Part shown: positions 53,442-61,280 of the stretch, piece by piece
Numbering within the stretch: the first letter of the stretch is position 1
How the letters are laid out: the number at the start of each line of letters is the position of its first letter
NCBI RefSeq assembly: GCF_003675325.1
Contig: NZ_CP033073.1
Coordinates: 6,200,001-6,264,000, forward strand
Reading direction: 5' to 3'
From: Streptomyces dangxiongensis
Lineage (GTDB): Bacteria > Actinomycetota > Actinomycetes > Streptomycetales > Streptomycetaceae
DNA length: 64,000 nucleotides
Notes under the pieces: generated by a model
What the model was told of the DNA's origin: nothing
The model's database searches: none
The model's input: only the letters and a program-made list of their open reading frames with translations
Translations under genes and position numbers: made by a program

Positions 53442-54715
53442 GGCAGCTCCACGGTGATGACGGTCGGGCCCCCGGCGGGGCTGCGGCAGGAGAACGTGCC
53501 GTCGACGGACGCGACGCGCTTGGCGAGCCCGGAGAGCCCGGTGCCGCCGTCGGCCGCTGCGAGATCCGCGCCGCCCGCGCCGTCATCCGCGACGACCACC
53601 AGCAGTGTCTCCCCGATCCGGTCCACGGTCACGTCCGCCCGGGTCGCCTGGGCGTGTTTGACCACGTTCGTCAGGGCTTCGGAGACCACGAAGTACGCGA
53701 CGGCCTCGACCGTGGGCGAGGGTCGCTGCGGCAGGTCCACCGCCACGCGCACCGGGATCGGGAGGCGGGCGGCGACCCCGGACAGCGCGGCGTCGAGGCC
53801 GCGGTCCTCAAGGACGGCCGGATGCAGGCCGCGCACCAGGTTGTTCAGCTCGGCGATCGCCTCCTTCGCCTCTCGGTGCGCCTCGTCGATCACCTTGCGG
53901 GCGTCCTCCGGCAGGTCGCCGAGGGTGGCCCTGGCCAGGCCCAGGTTGACGGCGAGTGAGACGAGGCGCTGCTGCGCGCCGTCGTGCAGGTCGCGCTCGA
54001 TCCGCCGCCGCTCGGCGTCGGCGGCGTCGAGCACGCCGGCCCGGCTCTCGGCGAGGTCGGCGACCCGGCGGGTCAGCTTCTCCGTGCGGCTGGGGCCGAG
54101 CAGGACCTCGGCCGCCCGGGTGTCCAGCCGCACCAGAGCGCCGGTCAGCCGGGGCCCGAGGAACAGCAGGGCGAGGCCGCCGGCGGTGATGTACGCGGCC
54201 TGCGTGGTGTACCCGAGGTCGGTGACCCGCCATTGCGGGGGCAGCGCCCAGCTCCACACGTAGATGGAGGCGGCCACGAGAGCGGCGGCCCAGACGGCGA
54301 GGACGGCGAGGTCCAGGACGGCGAGTAGCGGACCCGCCACGGCGTGGTAGCAGACCTGCCGCCACAAGGCCCGCGCGGTCAGCCGGCGCACCGCCGACTT
54401 CCAGTTGCGTCCCGGCCCGGGTACGGCGGGGCGCGGGAGGTCCTTGCCGACGAGCGCCCGGTAGCGCCGCCGCTGCCCGACGGTCAGCAGGGGTGTCACC
54501 ACGAGCGTGAGCAGCACGGGCAGCGCCACGAGCGTGAGCAGCACGGGCAGCGGAGTCACGGCCGGCACCAACGCCGCCATCGTGCCGAGCAGCCAGAGCC
54601 ACAGTGGCACCACGGCGAGGTGGAGCGGCAGGCCGGCGGCGACGAGCGCGGTCCGGTGTCCCGCCCTGCGGAACGGCCGGCCCAGCACAAGCTGCAGCCA
54701 CGTCGTGAGTTGCAT
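53429..54715 (-). CDS. NarL-type sensor histidine kinase
   Basis: A 428-residue membrane kinase: two N-terminal helices (about 20-75) and two more (about 125-190) without a clear periplasmic sensor domain, suggesting sensing in or at the membrane. The HisKA_3 dimerisation segment has the phospho-accepting His in 'IERDLHDGAQQRLVSLAVNLG'; the HATPase_c domain shows 'EALTNVVKHAQAT' (N box) and 'VADDGAGGAD', 'GGTGLSGLAKRV' (G boxes). A short Val/Leu/Thr repeat (PVLLTLV twice) is seen near residue 60. Pairs with the overlapping response-regulator gene. Confidence 0.92.
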   Translation of the reverse strand: MQLTTWLQLVLGRPFRRAGHRTALVAAGLPLHLAVVPLWLWLLGTMAALVPAVTPLPVLLTLVALPVLLTLVVTPLLTVGQRRRYRALVGKDLPRPAVPGPGRNWKSAVRRLTARALWRQVCYHAVAGPLLAVLDLAVLAVWAAALVAASIYVWSWALPPQWRVTDLGYTTQAAYITAGGLALLFLGPRLTGALVRLDTRAAEVLLGPSRTEKLTRRVADLAESRAGVLDAADAERRRIERDLHDGAQQRLVSLAVNLGLARATLGDLPEDARKVIDEAHREAKEAIAELNNLVRGLHPAVLEDRGLDAALSGVAARLPIPVRVAVDLPQRPSPTVEAVAYFVVSEALTNVVKHAQATRADVTVDRIGETLLVVVADDGAGGADLAAADGGTGLSGLAKRVASVDGTFSCRSPAGGPTVITVELPCAP

Positions 54716-54886
54716 GCGTCAAACGGTAAAGCCGCAGGCCATCCCCGTGCCATGACGCTCCCGCCCGGTTCGGGGGTGCACTTATCTCCACCCTGGGTCG
54801 GAACCCTGCGTGACTGACGGCGCCCTGGTGTGCGGCGGAGGGTGGAGCACGTGAAGGGGAGAGCCGGCGGGGAGCGGGGGAAGACG

Positions 54887-55366
54887 ATGCGTCAACTGGG
54901 TTTGTGCGGTGAGGAAGTGGCCGGTGCCGAGGGCTTCGACCGCGCCGAGGTCATCCCGCTCCACGAAGAGGCGGAGGAGCCGCGCCCGGCGCGGGGCATG
55001 CGGCGGGCCGGGTGGCTGCTGGTCGCCTGCGGGCTCGCCCTGCTGCCGTGGCTGTACGTGCTGGCCACCGGCCTGCCGGCCACCGCGACCGCGGTGCACT
55101 GGCCGGTCGCCTGGGTCGGGCTCGACGCGCTGGAGGCGCTCGGCCTGATCGCCACCGGCCTCCTTGCCGCCCGCGGCGACCGGCGGCACGCCCTGGCAGC
55201 CGCCGCGACCGCGACGCTGCTTGTGGTGGACGCCTGGTTCGACACCACGACCGCGGCCCCGGGCGGCGACTTCGCCACCGCGGTTGCCATGGCGCTCGGC
55301 GCCGAGCTGCCGCTCGCCGCGCTGTGCGGCCGGCTGGCGCTGCGGGCGCTGAGCCGGCCCGCATGA
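54887..55366 (+). CDS. Small integral membrane protein next to the two-component system
   Basis: A 159-residue protein: about 40 residues of acidic cytoplasmic N-terminus, then four helices ('GWLLVACGLALLPWLYVLATGLP', 'AWVGLDALEALGLIATGLLAA', 'ALAAAATATLLVVDAWFDTT', 'AVAMALGAELPLAALCGRLAL'). No family recognised with certainty. ATG 54887 follows GGGGGAAG. Divergent from the kinase gene across 171 bp and part of the same IS-bounded block, so it may be the regulated gene or an accessory sensor. Confidence 0.72.
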   Translation: MRQLGLCGEEVAGAEGFDRAEVIPLHEEAEEPRPARGMRRAGWLLVACGLALLPWLYVLATGLPATATAVHWPVAWVGLDALEALGLIATGLLAARGDRRHALAAAATATLLVVDAWFDTTTAAPGGDFATAVAMALGAELPLAALCGRLALRALSRPA

Positions 55367-55424
55367 CGCCGACCGCCCGACCAGGTACCACGGACCGAAT
55401 CGATCCACCGGAGAACACCATGCA

Positions 55425-56123
55425 CGGGTGCAACTGGCGGGGGGTCTACAACCGGCTGCGGATGTGGTCCGCCGATGGCACATGGGAGCGGGTGTTCACC
55501 GCGCTTGTGGCACAGGCCGACGCCGACGAGGAGCTGAACTGGGTCGTCTCGGTGGACTCCACGATCGTGCGAGCCCGTCAGCACGCGGCCGGAGCCCGCA
55601 AAAAGGGGCCCCGGCCGACGAGCCGTACGACCACGCCATCGGCCGGTCCCGTGGCGGACTGACCACGAAGATCCATCTCGCGGCCGATGGCAACTGCCGG
55701 CCCCTGGCCTTCCATCTCACCGCCGGACAGGCCGGGGAGGCCGGTGACGCGCCTGCCTTCGCTGACGTGATGGCGCGGCTGCGTGTTCCCCGACGGCGTG
55801 GACGGCCCCGGACCCGGCCAGCGGCAGTCCTCGCAGACAAGGCGTATTCGTCGCGTGCCATCCGTGAGCACCTCAGGCGGCGCGGCATCCGGGCGGTCAT
55901 CCCCGTGCCGGCCGATCAACGCGGCCACCGTCTGCGACGCGGCAGCCGGGGTGGCAGGCCACCCGCCTTCGACCGCGAGACCTACAAGCAACGCAACACG
56001 GTCGAACGCTGCATCAACCGCTTGAAACAGTGGCGAGGCATCGCCACCCGCTACGAGAAGACAGCAGCCGTCTACCTGGCCGGACTCCACGTTGCGAACA
56101 TCTTCCTCTGGTCAGCCAGGTGA
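55425..56123 (+). pseudogene. IS5-family transposase, truncated and frame-shifted
   Basis: Homology starts abruptly at 'NWRGVYNRLRMWSADGTWERVFTALVAQ', continues through the first DDE Asp in 'WVVSVDSTIVRARQHAAGARKKG', then moves to the -1 frame: 'DHAIGRSRGGLTTKIHLAADG', 'VLADKAYSS' (second Asp) and '[25 protein letters not shown]' (catalytic Glu) to TGA at 56121-56123. The switch is at AAAAAGGGGCCCC (about 55599-55611), which could be a programmed -1 slip as in IS427-type elements or a lost G. About 70 N-terminal residues are absent, so it is not functional. Confidence 0.82.
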
Positions 56124-56138
56124 TCCAAACGAAACCGC
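55425..56138 (+). mobile_element. IS5-family element, 5'-truncated, outward-facing end (right)
   Basis: Holds the last two-thirds of an IS5-family transposase gene and the intact right terminus (ends CCAAACGAAACCGC). The N-terminal DUF4096 half and left terminus are missing. It is the inverted partner of the remnant at 52622-52772; together they bracket the two-component block. Confidence 0.85.
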
Positions 56139-56142
56139 CTAG
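56139..56142. repeat. CTAG shared target duplication
   Basis: Right flank of the IS5-bounded block and at the same time left flank of the IS701-type element; the second copy for the latter is 57533-57536. Confidence 0.7.
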
Positions 56143-56174
56143 TACTCCAGTCAGAAATCGTTGCCTGAGCTGGT
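56143..56174 (+). repeat. IS701-type left terminal inverted repeat
   Basis: Exact reverse complement of 57501-57532. Confidence 0.93.
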
Positions 56175-56193
56175 CGGCCTCGTTGTTCCAGGC

Positions 56194-57438
56194 ATGGTGG
56201 GGATGGGCGAAGCTGACCTGTGGGCTGGGGAGTTGGAGTCGGTGTTCGCCCGTGTGGCGGGCCGCTTCTCGCGGGTGGATCTGCGGTGGCGGATGCGGGA
56301 CTACGTGCGTGGTCTGCTGGCTCCGGTGGAGCGGAAGAACGGCTGGCAGCTGGCCGAGTACGCAGGTCACCGCGGACCGGCCGGCTTCCAGCACCTGCTG
56401 AACGGTGCCTCCTGGGACGCTGACGCGGTCCGGGACGACCTGCAGCAGTACGTCGCCGAGCGGCTCGGCACCCCGGACGGGGTTCTGATCGTCGACGACA
56501 CCGGCTTCCTGAAGAAGGGCACCACCTCTGCCGGCGTGCAGCGGCAGTACTCGGGCACCGCCGGCCGTACCGAGAACTGCCAGATCGGGGTCTTCGCCGC
56601 GTATGCCTCCTCCAAAGGAAGGGCTTTGGTGGACCGGGAGCTTTACCTGCCCAAGTCCTGGACCTCGGATGCAGACCGGTGCCGGGCGGCGAGAGTCCCT
56701 GACAGCCGTGGCTTCGCGACCAAGGGAGAACTGGCCCGCGCGATGATCCTGCGGGCTCTTGCCTCCCCCCTCCCGATCGCCTGGGTGACGGGCGACTGCG
56801 CCTATGGACAGGAATGGCGCATGCGCCGCACCCTGGAGGAAGCCGGTATCGGCTATGTCCTGGCCGTGCCGAAGTCCCAGCAACTGCACGCTCCCTTCGG
56901 CCGTATCGACCAGGCCATCGCCGACGTTCCCGATCAGGCGTGGGAACGACGCTCCTGCGGCGACGGCGCCAAAGGCCCGCGCCTCTACGACTGGGCAGCC
57001 GCCCGTCTGCCGGTGATCGAAGTCTTCGACGGTGACCGGCCCACCCATCAGCGGTGGGTGCTGGCCCGCCGCAGCCCGGCCCGACCGGAGGAGATCGCCT
57101 ACTACCTCGCCTACGCACCCAACGGCACCAGCGTCACCGACCTGGTCCGCATCGCCGGATCGCGCTGGGCGATCGAGGAAGCCTTCCAGGCAGCGAAGAA
57201 CGAATGCGGCCTCGACCAGTACGAAGTTCGCCGCTACCCGGGCTGGTACCGGCACATCACACTTGCCATGCTCGCCCACGCGTTCCTGGCCGCCGTCGCA
57301 GCCCAGACCACCGAAAGGGGGGCCGCAGAAACGAGCCCACCAGCACCATCCACTTCACCGTGGCAGAAGTCCGCCGACTCCTGGACGCTCTGCTGCCCCG
57401 CCCCACACCCCGCCTCGGACCCGTTGCACATGCCCTGA
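56194..57438 (+). CDS. IS701-family transposase
   Basis: A 414-residue DDE transposase. 'LIVDDTGFLKKGTTSAGVQRQYSGTAGRTENCQIGVF' holds the first Asp and the family's Gly/Lys pattern, 'WVTGDCAYGQ' the second Asp, and 'SRWAIEEAFQAAKNECGLDQYEVRRYPGWYRH' the catalytic Glu in a Y-x2-R-x-GWYRH-like region. All three acids are present and the frame is unbroken, so it may be active. Start ATG 56194 is preferred; TTG 56161 lies inside the terminal repeat. Confidence 0.92.
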   Translation: MVGMGEADLWAGELESVFARVAGRFSRVDLRWRMRDYVRGLLAPVERKNGWQLAEYAGHRGPAGFQHLLNGASWDADAVRDDLQQYVAERLGTPDGVLIVDDTGFLKKGTTSAGVQRQYSGTAGRTENCQIGVFAAYASSKGRALVDRELYLPKSWTSDADRCRAARVPDSRGFATKGELARAMILRALASPLPIAWVTGDCAYGQEWRMRRTLEEAGIGYVLAVPKSQQLHAPFGRIDQAIADVPDQAWERRSCGDGAKGPRLYDWAAARLPVIEVFDGDRPTHQRWVLARRSPARPEEIAYYLAYAPNGTSVTDLVRIAGSRWAIEEAFQAAKNECGLDQYEVRRYPGWYRHITLAMLAHAFLAAVAAQTTERGAAETSPPAPSTSPWQKSADSWTLCCPAPHPASDPLHMP

Positions 57439-57500
57439 ACTGGTCCCTCTGGCGCAGACGACACCAAGCCACAGCCCGCCGCTGCCACTACCGAAGAAGA

Positions 57501-57532
57501 ACCAGCTCAGGCAACGATTTCTGACTGGAGTA
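57501..57532 (-). repeat. IS701-type right terminal inverted repeat
   Basis: Exact reverse complement of 56143-56174, followed by the CTAG duplication at 57533-57536. Confidence 0.93.
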
Positions 57533-58279
57533 CTAGGCGTCCAGGGTGACGGTGAACGAGAAGCGGTCGCCCCGGTAGTGGATGACGGCCACGTCCAGCA
57601 CCCGGCCCTCGCCGTCGTAGGTCACGCCTGTGTAGTGCAGGATCGGGCTGAGCAGCGGGACCTCCAGCAGGCGTGCCGTCTCGGGGTCGGCGAGGCGGGC
57701 CTCCACGGTGTCCGTGATACGGCTGATGTCCGCTCGCACCACGTCCCGCAGCACCTTGGTCATCGGCCAGCGGACCAGGTCGTCCGGGTCGATGAGCGCG
57801 GCCAGGTCGGGGCGGATGTGGTTGACGGCGTGGTTGGTCGGTTCGCCGGTCTTCTCGTCGCTGCGCAGGCGGTGGTACGCCGTCACCTCCGCGAGGTCCG
57901 GGAAGTACTCGGCGAGCCCGGCGGGCACGGGCACCGCGCCGTGGTCCAGCAGCTCGGCCGTCATCCCGGACTGCTGGGCCACGATGGCGTCCACCGAGCC
58001 CAGCAGCCGCACGGGAGCGCCGCGGCGCACCCCGGGCTCGATGAACGTGCCGCGCCGGCGGTGCCGGCTGATCAGCCCCTCGTCCTCCAGCTCCTTCAGC
58101 GCCTGCCGCATGGTCAGCACGCTCACCCCGTAGTGCTGCGCCAGCCGCTCCTCGGTCGGCAGGCGCAGCGGGTCCTGGGGGGAGCGGCCCAGTATCGAGG
58201 CGCGCAGCGACTGCGACACCTGGTACCACAGCGGCAGCTTGCGGTTCAGGACGATCGAATCCGGAGCGAAGGAGGTCAC
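57533..58279 (-). CDS. GntR-family regulator of the HutC/UTRA type
   Basis: A 248-residue regulator: N-terminal winged helix ('LPLWYQVSQSLRASILG', 'LPTEERLAQHYGVSVLTMRQALKELEDEGLISR') and C-terminal UTRA ligand domain ending 'LDVAVIHYRGDRFSFTVTLDA'. It lies 45 bp downstream of hmgA on the same strand and could respond to a tyrosine or phenylacetate-pathway compound. The IS701-type element inserted at its stop: the TAG (57533-57535) is within the CTAG duplication, so the reading frame is kept but anything downstream is cut off. Confidence 0.9.
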   Translation of the reverse strand: MTSFAPDSIVLNRKLPLWYQVSQSLRASILGRSPQDPLRLPTEERLAQHYGVSVLTMRQALKELEDEGLISRHRRRGTFIEPGVRRGAPVRLLGSVDAIVAQQSGMTAELLDHGAVPVPAGLAEYFPDLAEVTAYHRLRSDEKTGEPTNHAVNHIRPDLAALIDPDDLVRWPMTKVLRDVVRADISRITDTVEARLADPETARLLEVPLLSPILHYTGVTYDGEGRVLDVAVIHYRGDRFSFTVTLDA

Positions 58280-58324
58280 GCGGCTATCCGTACCTGTCGA
58301 CGAACGGTCGGCGCAATGCGGCCG

Positions 58325-59638
58325 TCACACCCGGAAGTGGCGCTCGAGCCCCTGCCACACGTCGTCGTAGTGCTGCTGGAGGTGGTCCGCCCGGGCCGCG
58401 AGCGGCGTCAGGGTCACCGGCCAGCGGGTCTCGAACATGAACGCCAGCCCGTCGTCGACCTTCTGCGGCTTCAGCTCGGCCGCGCTCGCCCGGTCGAACG
58501 TCTCCCGGTCCGGGCCGTGCGCCGACATCATGTTGTGCAGCGAGCCGCCACCGGGCACGAAACCCTCCGCCTTCGCGTCGTACGCGCCCTCGACCAGGCC
58601 CATGTACTCGCTCATCACGTTCCGGTGGAAGTACGGCGGCCGGAAGGTGTCCTCGCCCACCAGCCAGCGCGGCGCGAACACGACGAAGTCGACACCGGCC
58701 AGGCCCGGGGTGTCCGAGGGCGAGGTGAGGACCGTGAAGACGGAGGGGTCGGGGTGGTCGTAGGAGATGGTGCCGATCACATTGAAGCGGCGCAGGTCAT
58801 AGACGTACGGCACATAGTTGCCGTGCCAGGCGACCACGTCCAGGGGGCTGTGGTCGTAGGTGGCGGCCCACAGGTTGCCGCAGAACTTGTTCACCACTTC
58901 CACCGGCCCCTCCACGTCCTCGTAGGCCGCCACCGGCGCCCGGAAGTCCCGGGGCGCGGCGAGTCCGTTCGCGCCGATCGGGCCGAGGTCGGGCAACCGG
59001 AACGACGCCCCATAGTTCTCGCACACATAACCGCGCGCCGACTCGTCCAGCAGCTCCACACGGAAGCGGACCCCACGCGGGATCAGTGCCACCTCGGCGG
59101 GCTCGACCTGGAGCCGGCCGAACTCGGTGTGCAGCAGCAGCCCGCCCCGCTCTGGCACGATCAGCAGTTCCCCGTCCGCGTCGGAGAAGACCCGCTCCAT
59201 CGAGGCGTTGGCGTGGTAGAGGTGCACGGCCATGCCGGTGCGCTGGCTCGCGTCGCCGTTGCCGCCCAGCGTCCACAGGCCGGCGAGGAAGTCGGTGCCC
59301 GCCGGCGGCTCGGGCAGCGGGTTCCAGCGCAGCCGGTTGGGGTCGGGCACGGTCTGGGTGAAGGGGGCCGTGCGGAGCCCGCCGTTGCCGGTGCGGGCGA
59401 ACGCCGGGTGTGCGGCCGACGGGCGGATGCGGTACAGCCAGGAACGGCGGTTGTACGCCCGCGGCTCGGTGAACGCCGTACCGCTCAGTTGTTCCGCGTA
59501 CAGCCCGAGCGGCGCGCGCTGCGGTGAGTTGTGGCCCTCGGGCAGGGCGCCCGGCACCGCCTCCGAGGCGTGTTCGTTGCCGAACCCGGTGAGGTACGAC
59601 AGCCCCTCGGCGGTCTTCCGCGCGTCCCCGCTCATCAT
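58325..59638 (-). CDS. hmgA: Homogentisate 1,2-dioxygenase
   Basis: A 437-residue Fe(II) dioxygenase that opens the ring of homogentisate to maleylacetoacetate in tyrosine/phenylalanine breakdown. Full length: '[13 protein letters not shown]' at the start, '[15 protein letters not shown]' with the iron-binding His and Glu six residues apart, and '[15 protein letters not shown]' with the third ligand and catalytic His. ATG 59638 (of two adjacent ATGs) follows AAGGGAG. An 8-bp inverted repeat lies 18-43 bases upstream. The other pathway genes (maleylacetoacetate isomerase, fumarylacetoacetase, HPPD) are not in this window. Confidence 0.96.
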   Translation of the reverse strand: MMSGDARKTAEGLSYLTGFGNEHASEAVPGALPEGHNSPQRAPLGLYAEQLSGTAFTEPRAYNRRSWLYRIRPSAAHPAFARTGNGGLRTAPFTQTVPDPNRLRWNPLPEPPAGTDFLAGLWTLGGNGDASQRTGMAVHLYHANASMERVFSDADGELLIVPERGGLLLHTEFGRLQVEPAEVALIPRGVRFRVELLDESARGYVCENYGASFRLPDLGPIGANGLAAPRDFRAPVAAYEDVEGPVEVVNKFCGNLWAATYDHSPLDVVAWHGNYVPYVYDLRRFNVIGTISYDHPDPSVFTVLTSPSDTPGLAGVDFVVFAPRWLVGEDTFRPPYFHRNVMSEYMGLVEGAYDAKAEGFVPGGGSLHNMMSAHGPDRETFDRASAAELKPQKVDDGLAFMFETRWPVTLTPLAARADHLQQHYDDVWQGLERHFRV

Positions 59639-59655
59639 CGCTCCCTTGCGCCGCT

Positions 59656-59681
59656 GATTCCTATGCATCACCGTAGGAATC
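59656..59681. promoter_or_regulatory. Operator candidate GATTCCTA-N10-TAGGAATC between hmgA and the lipoprotein gene
   Basis: Perfect 8-bp arms (59656-59663 and 59674-59681) with a 10-base spacer, just upstream of hmgA on one side and ending 2 bases before the GTG of the lipoprotein gene on the other. One regulator could control both. The gntR product next to hmgA is a possible binder, though the arm sequence is unlike the usual GTNTAGAC HutC-type site. Confidence 0.65.
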
Positions 59682-59683
59682 AA

Positions 59684-60379
59684 GTGGGGGACTGCGCAAG
59701 GGGTCCCGGCTCCTCCCGGTGGACGCGTGGACCTCTCGCCGCGCTCGCGGTGTACGTCCTGCTGCCGCTCGGAGCGGCGGCCTGCGCGACGGGCGGGGCG
59801 CACGGGGGCACGGTCCCGTCCTCACCCGTGGGAACGGTGCCGGACGGCATCGACGGGACCGGCCGGAACCCGCGCGAGGTGGCCAGGGAGGACGCCCCAG
59901 GGATCGGCATCGAGGTGACACCGGCCGCCGGCGGCGGCCGGGACGTGCGGCTGGCCTTCCGCCGCTTCCGCACCCGGCGCCCGGCCGGTCGCGGTCACCG
60001 GGCGCGGGGTCGTCTCCCTCTTCGTCGACGGCGGCCGGGCCGCCCGGCCGCGCACCCGCTGGCCGCCGCCCTCGTCCCGCGCGGCACCCAACACGTCACC
60101 GCCCGGCTGTACGCGGACGACGGCACGGTGTGGGCCGTGCGGGGCAAGCCGGTCGAGAGCACCGCCGACGTCACGGTGTCGGGCGCGGAGGCGGACGGGG
60201 TGGCGAGCGCGGTGGAGACGGACGGGGCGGAGGCGGACGGGGCGAGAGCGGACGCGACGGCGACGGTGGAGGCGGACATGTCGGAGGCGGACGCGGCGAA
60301 GACGGACGGGGTGGGGACGGCGGAGGCGGACGCGCCGCCGCCCCCGGCCGGTGACGCCGCCCCCGGCGCCGGCGGATGA
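59684..60379 (+). CDS. Putative lipoprotein with acidic repeat tail, possible frame errors
   Basis: The frame from GTG 59684 gives a signal peptide with lipobox 'GAAACATGG', then '[25 protein letters not shown]', an Arg-rich stretch (about 59985-60050) that looks like a shifted frame, then normal-looking '[29 protein letters not shown]' and a tail of Glu-Ala-Asp-Gly repeats. In the +1 frame the odd stretch reads '[16 protein letters not shown]', which fits better. Three single-base insertions at GGCC-like sites (near 59985, 60038, 60048) would make one smooth protein. Function unknown. Confidence 0.55.
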   Translation: MGDCARGPGSSRWTRGPLAALAVYVLLPLGAAACATGGAHGGTVPSSPVGTVPDGIDGTGRNPREVAREDAPGIGIEVTPAAGGGRDVRLAFRRFRTRRPAGRGHRARGRLPLRRRRPGRPAAHPLAAALVPRGTQHVTARLYADDGTVWAVRGKPVESTADVTVSGAEADGVASAVETDGAEADGARADATATVEADMSEADAAKTDGVGTAEADAPPPPAGDAAPGAGG

Positions 60380-60443
60380 GTGCATCGGCCACCTTTCTCC
60401 GTACTGTGGGACGAGCTTCACCGGACCCCGGCGGAAAGGCATC

Positions 60444-61121
60444 ATGAAGCCCGTGCCCCACGCGACATCGCTCCGCCGCGCGCCCGTCCAGCGGCGCAGC
60501 GCCGAACGGCTGACCAGAATCCTGGACGCCTGCGCCGAACTCCTCGACGAGGTCGGCTACGACGCCCTGAGCACCCGCGCCGTCGCCCAGCGCGCCGGGG
60601 TCCCCATCGGCTCGGTCTACCGCTTCTTCGGCAACAAGCGGCAGATGGCCGACGCCCTCGCCCAGCGCAACCTGGAGCGTTACGTCGAGCGCGTCACCGA
60701 GCGGCTGAAGAAGGGGAGCGAGGGGAGCGGCGGCGCCGGCGCCCGCTCGCGGGGAACCGCGGCCGGGGGAGAGCGGCGCGGGGGAGACTGGCGGGCCGCC
60801 ATGGACGCCGTCCTGGACGAGTACCTGGCCATGAAGCGCACCGCGCCCGGCTTCTCCCTGGTCGACTTCGGCAACCAGATACCGGTCGGCAGCCGCCACA
60901 GCGAGCCCAACACCCGGGTCGCCGACCGGCTGACCGACCTGCTCTCCGCCTATCTCTCCCGCACCCCGGACGAGGAGCTGCGCCGGGTCTTCCTGGTCGC
61001 CGTGGAAAGCGCCGACACCCTCGTCCAGCTCGCCTTCCGGATCGATCCGCAGGGCGACGACGCGATCATCGCCGAGACCCGGGAGCTGCTGCGGGCCTAT
61101 CTGGGGCGCGCGCTCGACTGA
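60444..61121 (+). CDS. TetR-family regulator
   Basis: A 225-residue repressor: HTH 'RILDACAELLDEVGYDALSTRAVAQRAGVPIGSVYRFFGNKRQMADAL' followed by a ligand domain ('VRFRIDP', 'ETRELLRAYLGRALD') and a disordered Gly/Ser/Arg insertion (about residues 90-110). ATG 60444 has GGAAAGG upstream. A perfect inverted repeat typical of TetR operators lies 28 bases after its stop, in front of the molybdopterin oxidoreductase gene, so this regulator probably represses that gene. Confidence 0.9.
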   Translation: MKPVPHATSLRRAPVQRRSAERLTRILDACAELLDEVGYDALSTRAVAQRAGVPIGSVYRFFGNKRQMADALAQRNLERYVERVTERLKKGSEGSGGAGARSRGTAAGGERRGGDWRAAMDAVLDEYLAMKRTAPGFSLVDFGNQIPVGSRHSEPNTRVADRLTDLLSAYLSRTPDEELRRVFLVAVESADTLVQLAFRIDPQGDDAIIAETRELLRAYLGRALD

Positions 61122-61149
61122 ACGGCCGGCCACCGGGACTCCCCAGCGG

Positions 61150-61167
61150 GCATACCGCTCGGTATGC
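61150..61167. promoter_or_regulatory. TetR-type operator GCATACC-GCTC-GGTATGC
   Basis: Perfect 7-bp arms with a 4-base spacer; contains the CATACCG..CGGTATG pattern recognised by many streptomycete TetR proteins. Sits between the TetR gene and the oxidoreductase start at 61281. Confidence 0.78.
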
Positions 61168-61280
61168 TCCGAGCGAGCCCGTCCGCTCCACCCGCGCCTG
61201 CCTGTGCCCGTCAGCTCCAGATCGAGCCCGCCCGTCCCCGTCCGGGCCGGGCGAGACCCCGCCGACCCTCCGGAGGACCC

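Larger units (their letters stand above)
56143..57532 (+). mobile_element. Complete IS701-family insertion sequence (1390 bp)
   Basis: Bounded by perfect 32-bp terminal inverted repeats (56143-56174 and 57501-57532, outer bases TACTCCAGTCAGAAATCG) and flanked by CTAG on both sides, the 4-bp duplication expected for IS701. It carries one transposase gene. It inserted into the CTAG that holds the gntR stop codon. Confidence 0.95.

Noticed and set aside
52622..57532. Integrative conjugative element or prophage
   Set aside because: No integrase, tRNA attachment site, transfer or phage genes; the region is explained by IS5-type ends and one IS701-type element.
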